29,947 bases of DNA. Origin: Christensenella sp964494645. Its GTDB lineage: Bacteria > Bacillota > Clostridia > Christensenellales > Christensenellaceae. The stretch covers positions 1 through 29,947 of the forward strand of contig CAZBSH010000027.1 in NCBI GenBank assembly GCA_964494645.1, in the 5' to 3' direction. Positions 25,971 to 29,947 of the stretch are shown here, piece after piece (within the stretch, counting starts at the first letter, position 1; each line of letters starts with the position of its first letter). Both the position numbers and the translations under genes were made by a program. The notes under the pieces are model-generated. The model saw only the letters and a program-made list of their open reading frames with translations, was not told the DNA's origin and did not search any database.

Positions 25971-25999
25971 ATTCTATGCACTGAACAGCCAAAAGTCAA
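25971..25999 (-). promoter_or_regulatory. Sigma-A promoter of the channel operon
   Basis: On the minus strand TTGACT (25999-25994), a 17-base spacer and TAGAAT (25976-25971); each hexamer is 5 of 6 to consensus. The transcript should start near 25965 and carry a leader of about 110 bases. The 309 bases between the channel gene and the gene at 26165 hold this promoter, the leader hairpin and the divergent promoter at 26037, and no gene. Confidence 0.6.
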
Positions 26000-26036
26000 T
26001 AATATTTCGGTCAATGCGACAGAATTATGCGTTCAT

Positions 26037-26065
26037 TTGCAAAATGGTTGGCTTTTGTTTATAAT
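26037..26065 (+). promoter_or_regulatory. Promoter of the small membrane protein gene
   Basis: TTGCAA (26037-26042), a 17-base spacer and a perfect TATAAT (26060-26065). It stands back to back with the channel operon promoter and leaves a leader of about 93 bases. Confidence 0.55.
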
Positions 26066-26164
26066 GACTACTGTTATGTACATTGAAACAGCACAAATCA
26101 ACGGGGTTGCAATTGCCATTGTAATAGATGTGGATATTTCGATCGCTAAATAGAAAGGATTTTT

Positions 26165-26443
26165 ATGGCTGTCGTATCGATCATTGTAAGCATACTCGGG
26201 CTGATCGCAAGCTTTATCCTTGGCTTCCCCCTGAGCATGATCTTTGGACCATATGTGGGACTGGGTATTGGCGGAGTCGGGCTTGTCCTTGCGATCCTTT
26301 CGCGCAAAAAGCAAAAATCCAAGGTAATCAATGCTGCGCTCATCATAAGCATTATCGTTCTTGCGATTTGCGTTATTCGTATTGTCTCCTTGTTTTCGCT
26401 TGCCGGAAATATTGCCGGGCTGTTTATTGGCGCGTTTCGGTAA
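26165..26443 (+). CDS. Small membrane protein of unknown function
   Basis: A 92-residue very hydrophobic protein with membrane segments at about 5-24, 27-46 and 58-82, and a short basic loop (RKKQKSK) near 47-53 that should face the cytoplasm. The Gly-rich first half and this loop recall the membrane part of DUF4190-type proteins, also seen in the zinc-ribbon membrane protein at 7450-7914, but without a zinc ribbon. AAAGGA lies 5 bases before the ATG and a good promoter lies upstream. It converges on a 42-residue gene and shares the intergenic terminator region. No function can be given. Confidence 0.75.
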   Translation: MAVVSIIVSILGLIASFILGFPLSMIFGPYVGLGIGGVGLVLAILSRKKQKSKVINAALIISIIVLAICVIRIVSLFSLAGNIAGLFIGAFR

Positions 26444-26454
26444 TTGGACGCAAT

Positions 26455-26479
26455 AAAAAATCCCCGCTCTTCGCGGGGA
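26455..26479 (-). terminator. Terminator of the 42-residue gene
   Basis: A 7-bp GC-rich stem (26461-26467 with 26473-26479) with loop TCTTC. Six A's at 26455-26460 form the T-run on the minus strand. It lies 17 bases after the stop codon at 26496. Confidence 0.85.
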
Positions 26480-26495
26480 AGTTCTATCGCTTTCA

Positions 26496-26624
26496 TCAGC
26501 GGTCATATCCGTATTTGAAAACTTTGTTGTCTTTTACCATCACAGCTTTTTGGATATTCTTGCTGGCAACCAGCCAATTAAACTCCTTGTCTGTGATGAT
26601 CTTCGAGATTTTTTTCTCTTTCAT
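26496..26624 (-). CDS. Small basic protein, 42 residues, unknown function
   Basis: A short gene that reads MKEKKISKIITDKEF, continues through NWLVASKNIQKAVMV and ends KYGYDR. It has an exact AAGGAG 10 bases before the ATG at 26624 (an in-frame ATG at 26630 is only 4 bases from that site), a promoter upstream and a strong terminator right behind it, which together make it a real transcription unit rather than a chance frame. It is basic (about 11 Lys/Arg), soluble by appearance and without Cys. No family is recognised. Being short, it would be missed by common gene callers. Confidence 0.7.
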   Translation of the reverse strand: MKEKKISKIITDKEFNWLVASKNIQKAVMVKDNKVFKYGYDR

Positions 26625-26658
26625 GTTCATCACACTCCTTTAATTTTATATCTAAATA

Positions 26659-26686
26659 ATTATAAACCATTTTTTACCATTTTAAA
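26659..26686 (-). promoter_or_regulatory. Promoter of the 42-residue gene
   Basis: The minus strand has TATAAT (26664-26659) and, 16 bases upstream, TTTAAA (26686-26681), 4 of 6 to the -35 consensus. It is divergent from the rhodanese promoter. Confidence 0.45.
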
Positions 26687-26696
26687 CAGATTCCTG

Positions 26697-26724
26697 TTGT
26701 AAGGAACGTTATATTGTTTATAAT
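26697..26724 (+). promoter_or_regulatory. Promoter of the rhodanese gene
   Basis: TTGTAA (26697-26702), a 16-base spacer and a perfect TATAAT (26719-26724). The start expected near 26731 lies before the ribosome binding site and excludes the longer reading frame from 26730. Confidence 0.5.
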
Positions 26725-26750
26725 AAAAAATGAAACGGAGGAGCCTTATG

Positions 26751-27053
26751 ATGATTACTGCTGAGGAATTGAATCAAAAAATGACCGGTCATACAGATTT
26801 TTTGCTTGTTGATGTCCGCACGCCCGACGAGTATTCGCAAGGTCATATCCCCGGCGCGATACTGTTGCCTGTCGATACAATAAGCGACGCAGGTACCGCC
26901 CTTCTGCCTGACAAGACGGCAGAAATCGTGCTTTATTGCCACAGCGGCATGCGCAGTAAAAAAGCGCTGAAAAAGCTTGCCGCTATGGGTTATTCAAACC
27001 TGACCGATCTAAAGGACGGCATCATGGGCTGGTCGTACGATCTGCATGTTTAA
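26751..27053 (+). CDS. Single-domain rhodanese-like sulfurtransferase
   Basis: A 100-residue cytoplasmic protein, a full single rhodanese domain. It has the LLVDVRTPDEYSQGHIPGAILLP core and the active loop CHSGMRS with the catalytic Cys63, which carries a persulphide in this family. It probably relays sulphur or detoxifies sulphane; the donor is unknown. The start at 26751 has GGAGGAG 7 bases upstream; an adjacent ATG at 26748 is 4 bases from it. The stop overlaps the stop of the convergent gene by 4 bases, through the palindrome TTTAAA. Confidence 0.93.
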   Translation: MITAEELNQKMTGHTDFLLVDVRTPDEYSQGHIPGAILLPVDTISDAGTALLPDKTAEIVLYCHSGMRSKKALKKLAAMGYSNLTDLKDGIMGWSYDLHV

Positions 27054-28084
27054 AGGCGCGCCGCGTTCAGCACCTTGTTTCCGATGTATTCTATCTCTTT
27101 CTTCGAATAACGCTGATCACAAGGAATGGCAAGCATGTGCGCCGCAATATTTTCGCTGAAAGCACATATTCCTCGCGCTTTTTCTTGTAACGGCCAGATG
27201 ACCGGACAATATATATTACTTTGCGCAAGGTATGCTTGCGCTTTTTTTTGATTTTTGACCATCACCGGAAAGAACAAAGGACCTTCTTTGATTTCTGAAA
27301 GCAACGAATACTCGCGCAGCATCTGTAATAATAACACCGCGTTTTCCCTGCGCCGCGCCTCCACTTTGCAAAAATCCATTCTCTTTAATATCCGCGCGGA
27401 CTCTTTGCTCATTTCTATAACTCTATTGTCATTTTCAAGCAACTGTTCTGCCTGCGCAAATAAGCGCAGACACGCTTCCTTGATGTGTGGTCCGCCGCTT
27501 TTAAGATACGCACTTTTTTGCTCCATCGCGCGTTTTTTAATATCCCGATAGGTACTGTCGTATACGTCATAATCCGGCCGGAGAGGCTTGCCGGGCAACA
27601 ACAACCCGCCGTCCGGAAGAGAAAGCCATTTCCGCACACTGAAAAGCATATAATCTGCGCATACATCTGCTCGTATCGCCTGCATTAAGCTGTGTGTCTG
27701 ATCGTCGATCGTAACGATATTTCGCTGTTGCCCTTCCCTGTTTCCACGCTTTGGCGCGATCCCGAAATAGTTTGCGTAAAGTAGGATATCCCCGTCCGCG
27801 AGATATTCGTCCAAAAAAGATTCCTCAGCAAAAAATGCTTCGTTCATCGGATAATAGATAACTTGAAACCCGCTCTGCAAAAACGGTTCTGTCATGGAAC
27901 GACAACTCAACACCGGAGCAAACATTCGCTTGCACGCAGAGGAATAGCGCTTTGCAAGCATGCGCAGCGCGTCTCTGCCCGAACGAAACAAACAGGCTTT
28001 GTCCCAAAAATGGTTTTCGCCTGTCTGTCTCATAAACTCCTCATTGGCTTGTGTATCGATATCGCTTCCAAATTCAATATGCAA
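27050..28084 (-). CDS. DegT/DnrJ/EryC1-like PLP-dependent aminotransferase fold protein
   Basis: A 344-residue protein. The start FRSGRDALRMLAKRY (33-47) matches the cofactor-phosphate loop of the DegT family, VTIDDQTHSL (124-133) holds the Asp that binds the pyridine ring, and FSVRKWLSLPDGG (148-160) holds the candidate Schiff-base lysine, Lys152. Family members transfer amino groups to nucleotide-linked keto sugars. This one departs from the usual consensus around the lysine (often SFxxxKxxxxGEGG), so activity is likely but not certain. The start is TTG at 28084 with GAGGGA 6 bases upstream. It follows the GT2 gene by 15 bases and probably acts with it on a cell-surface glycan. Confidence 0.75.
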   Translation of the reverse strand: MHIEFGSDIDTQANEEFMRQTGENHFWDKACLFRSGRDALRMLAKRYSSACKRMFAPVLSCRSMTEPFLQSGFQVIYYPMNEAFFAEESFLDEYLADGDILLYANYFGIAPKRGNREGQQRNIVTIDDQTHSLMQAIRADVCADYMLFSVRKWLSLPDGGLLLPGKPLRPDYDVYDSTYRDIKKRAMEQKSAYLKSGGPHIKEACLRLFAQAEQLLENDNRVIEMSKESARILKRMDFCKVEARRRENAVLLLQMLREYSLLSEIKEGPLFFPVMVKNQKKAQAYLAQSNIYCPVIWPLQEKARGICAFSENIAAHMLAIPCDQRYSKKEIEYIGNKVLNAARL

Positions 28085-28099
28085 AGCAATTCCCTCGTA

Positions 28100-29032
28100 T
28101 CAGTCGTCTTTTGACCCGTCTGCCTCATCAATAATAAATACCGGACGTTTGCGCGCCGCGTCAAATGTGCGCCATAAATATTCTCCCAGAATGCCCATCG
28201 AAAGCATCACAATCCCAAGAACCAGCACAAGCAGGAACGCAAGCACGATATATGGTTCTATTACGTTTCCAAACAGAGCAAACAACAGAAGCACGATCCC
28301 CCAGACAACCGCCGCAGCAAAGCTTACGACGCCCACGGCAAGAATACAGCGGATGGGGATATAAGAAAACCCGAGCAATGAATCCATTGTCATCTTGATT
28401 TTTTTGGAAAACGTCCAGCCCGATGTTCCGACTTCACGCTTTTTGCGCATATAATAAACATTGGCAGACGAAAACCCGCTCCACAAAATTAGTTCTGTGA
28501 TGGGCGCATTGTTTTCGTTCATGTTAACAATCAAATCTATGATCTGGCGGTCGATCAAAAACGAATCCAACCCGCCTTTTGGCATATTCTTGAGCGCATA
28601 TTTGCGTATTGTGTTCGTATAAAGAGAGGAAAGCGCTTTCTGCGCAGCCGATTCCTCCCTGCCTTCACGTACTGCAAGAACGACTTTATTGCCCTGCTCA
28701 TATTTTTCAAGCATTTCTAAAATCATTTCCGACGGCTCTTGCAGGTCCGCCGCCTTTCTGAGCGCGCAATCTCCGCTGCACACGGAAAGACCGGCGAGCA
28801 ACGCCGCGTGCTCGCCAAAATTACGCGAAAGCCTGACCGTCCTGATCTTTGCATCCTGCTGCTTGAGCTCCTGCATCACGCGGTACGAACCATCCTTCGA
28901 ACCGTCGTCCACAAATATGATCTCATAATCGCACGGCAGCTTTTCAAGCGCCTTTTCTTTCAAATCCTGATAAAGCGGATATAAATTCTGTTCATTGAAA
29001 TAAACCGGTATAATGATCGATACCTTTTTCAT
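28100..29032 (-). CDS. Membrane-anchored family 2 glycosyltransferase (GtrB/ArnC-like)
   Basis: A 310-residue enzyme. The GT-A domain (1-210) begins VSIIIPVYFNEQNL and contains VDDGS (41-45). The usual DAD-LQ-P stretch reads AADLQEP (94-100), so the first Asp of the DxD is Ala. Two C-terminal membrane segments (about 220-245 and 252-280) match polyprenyl-phosphate glycosyltransferases, which make lipid-linked sugars at the membrane. The start at 29032 is chosen because a promoter (TTTCAA, 16 bases, extended TACAAT at 29096-29069) lies inside the longer frame that begins at 29080. AGAGG lies 4-5 bases before the ATG. It leads a two-gene unit with the aminotransferase-like gene. Confidence 0.9.
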   Translation of the reverse strand: MKKVSIIIPVYFNEQNLYPLYQDLKEKALEKLPCDYEIIFVDDGSKDGSYRVMQELKQQDAKIRTVRLSRNFGEHAALLAGLSVCSGDCALRKAADLQEPSEMILEMLEKYEQGNKVVLAVREGREESAAQKALSSLYTNTIRKYALKNMPKGGLDSFLIDRQIIDLIVNMNENNAPITELILWSGFSSANVYYMRKKREVGTSGWTFSKKIKMTMDSLLGFSYIPIRCILAVGVVSFAAAVVWGIVLLLFALFGNVIEPYIVLAFLLVLVLGIVMLSMGILGEYLWRTFDAARKRPVFIIDEADGSKDD

Positions 29033-29068
29033 AAAACCTCTTTTCCGGAACACTTCCCTGATTTTTTT

Positions 29069-29096
29069 ATTGTAGCACACGGAAAATTTATTGAAA
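29069..29096 (-). promoter_or_regulatory. Promoter of the glycosyltransferase-aminotransferase unit
   Basis: Minus strand: TTTCAA (29096-29091), a 16-base spacer and TACAAT (29074-29069) preceded by TGC, an extended -10. Confidence 0.45.
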
Positions 29097-29131
29097 AGGC
29101 ATGCATGTAAACATTAAATGAACTTTTCTCA

Positions 29132-29140
29132 TGTTATAAT
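29132..29140 (+). promoter_or_regulatory. Extended -10 promoter of the pentapeptide-repeat gene
   Basis: TGTTATAAT, a perfect extended -10, ends 26 bases before the ATG at 29167. Confidence 0.5.
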
Positions 29141-29166
29141 AAAAAAAACTACAAAAGGACATGCTT

Positions 29167-29811
29167 ATGAAGATTTTAAAGCCGGAGCTGACCGAACCCT
29201 TACAGGAAGTGGAACTATCGGAAGCCTTTATTGACAACGCGCGCGCGCAGGAATACGACATTGAAAACAACGATATCAGGGACGTTTCCTTCGACGGGAT
29301 TGATCTTTCGCGCCTCACCTTCCGCAGCACTGTTTTTGAAAATTGCAAATTTATCAATTGTGATTTCACCAAAACAGAATTCATCGACGCGCGTTTTTCC
29401 CTATGCGATTTTTCAAACAGCAATATGGAAAATGTCTATTTCAATCGTTGTGAAATGCATTCTTCAAAGGGAGTAGGACTTAGCTGCCATCACACGCTTT
29501 TCAAAAATGTTTCCGCCGCCGGATGCCATTTTGGCTATACCAATTTTACAACGGCAAACTTCCGGGACGTATCCTTTGCGGAATGCGAATGTTCCGAGGC
29601 GGAGTTTTCTGAGTGCACATGGAAATCGATTGCGTTTGACCGCTGTGTTTTTGTGCGCACACATTTTTTCAAAACATCCTTGAAGGGAATCGATATGACA
29701 ACATGTGAATTGACGGGCATCGCCGTCACACCTGACGATCTTTTTGGCATGACCGTGACTGTCTTACAAGCCGCCGAGCTTGCAAAGCTACTGGGGCTTA
29801 TTGTCGTATAG
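29167..29811 (+). CDS. Pentapeptide-repeat protein, Qnr-like
   Basis: A 214-residue protein made mostly of A(D/N)Lxx-type five-residue repeats, each with a central Phe or Leu, for example STVFENCKFINCDFTKTEF and TNFTTANFRDVSFAECECSE, which fold as a right-handed beta-helix. Length and plan are those of Qnr proteins (214-218): two repeat blocks separated by a short break near residue 95-105, and a C-terminal helix QAAELAKLLGLIVV resembling the Qnr dimerisation end. Qnr proteins mimic DNA and protect gyrase from quinolones; chromosomal homologues with weak or unknown activity exist in Clostridia. The cellular role here is not known. AAGGA lies 7 bases before the ATG at 29167 (an ATG at 29161 is too close). 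It ends 6 bases from the convergent gene. Confidence 0.85.
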   Translation: MKILKPELTEPLQEVELSEAFIDNARAQEYDIENNDIRDVSFDGIDLSRLTFRSTVFENCKFINCDFTKTEFIDARFSLCDFSNSNMENVYFNRCEMHSSKGVGLSCHHTLFKNVSAAGCHFGYTNFTTANFRDVSFAECECSEAEFSECTWKSIAFDRCVFVRTHFFKTSLKGIDMTTCELTGIAVTPDDLFGMTVTVLQAAELAKLLGLIVV

Positions 29812-29817
29812 GCAAAT

Positions 29818-29947
29818 CTATTTTTGAAGCGGTCCCATGACAGTCAGCAACCTACGGAGCGCATCCTCTAACACGCTTTTGGGGCACGCAAGATTTAAGC
29901 GTTCAAATCCCTCGCCTGCTTTGCCAAAAATATATCCCTCGTCAAAA
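29818..29947 (-). CDS. MalY/PatB-type C-S lyase (aminotransferase class I/II), C-terminal end only
   Basis: Only the last 42 complete codons are in the window; the gene continues past the right edge. The translated end reads FDEGYIFGKAGEGFERLN, then LACPKSVLEDALRRL, which is the conserved tail of MalY/PatB PLP enzymes (cystathionine beta-lyase-like), with the Arg that binds the substrate carboxylate in GFERLN. The expected full length is about 390 residues. The reaction would be cleavage of cystathionine or related cysteine conjugates to pyruvate, ammonia and a thiol. The stop is TAG. Confidence 0.75.
   Translation of the reverse strand, partial: FDEGYIFGKAGEGFERLNLACPKSVLEDALRRLLTVMGPLQK

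Noticed and set aside
26128..26643. 171-codon plus-strand frame over the small membrane protein and the 42-residue gene
   Set aside because: It shadows two genes that each have their own ribosome binding sites, and it would cross a terminator.
1..29947. CRISPR array, insertion sequence or phage genes
   Set aside because: No regularly spaced repeats, transposase motifs or phage structural genes were seen on either strand.

Overview
The window looks like chromosomal DNA of a low-to-mid GC Gram-positive anaerobe of the class Clostridia. The grounds are AGGAGG-type ribosome binding sites, frequent GTG and TTG starts, TATAAT promoters (several with an extended TGn), YesMN-type two-component genes, many lipoproteins, ATP-type PEP carboxykinase and no outer-membrane genes. 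The order Christensenellales is a guess only. I see no transposase, integrase, CRISPR array or phage gene. The only hint of mobility is the first 82 bases, which hold the 3' half of a tRNA-Arg(CCT)-like gene with no matching 5' half, as expected at the end of an integrated element.

Layout: (1) 1-150, tRNA 3' half and two alternative hairpins. (2) 376-6731, minus strand: an operon-like run of an extracellular solute-binding lipoprotein, a YesM-type sensor kinase, a YesN-type AraC response regulator and two tandem lipoproteins that share a signal peptide. No permease is present, so the binding protein may serve sensing rather than uptake. (3) 6887-7914, two zinc-ribbon proteins, one of them membrane-bound. 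(4) 8210-9811, pckA with a strong terminator. (5) 10046-13205, two tandem, translationally coupled cytosolic diguanylate cyclases with TPR-like N-termini. (6) 13314-18865, a complete oligopeptide ABC transporter operon, oppABCDF. (7) 19071-21684, a UvrD/PcrA-type helicase and an HU protein.

(8) 22090-25999 is the most interesting part. A 7TM sensor kinase on the plus strand converges on a minus-strand operon of three membrane proteins: a protein with the topology and several signature segments of a pentameric ligand-gated ion channel (the Cys-loop/GLIC/ELIC superfamily), a voltage-sensor-type K+ channel with a TVGYGD filter, and a small protein resembling an ECF transporter S-component. The three genes are tightly coupled (a stop codon overlapping the next ribosome binding site, then an ATGA overlap). 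They have a good promoter (TTGACT, 17 bases, TAGAAT), and a terminator-like hairpin lies in the leader before the first gene. A co-transcribed ligand-gated channel and voltage-gated K+ channel would be a compact membrane-potential signalling module.

(9) 26165-29947 holds a small membrane protein, a 42-residue gene with its own promoter, ribosome binding site and terminator, a rhodanese, a DegT-like aminotransferase fold protein with a membrane-anchored GT2 glycosyltransferase (probably glycan modification), a Qnr-like pentapeptide-repeat protein, and the C-terminal end of a MalY/PatB-type C-S lyase that runs off the window.
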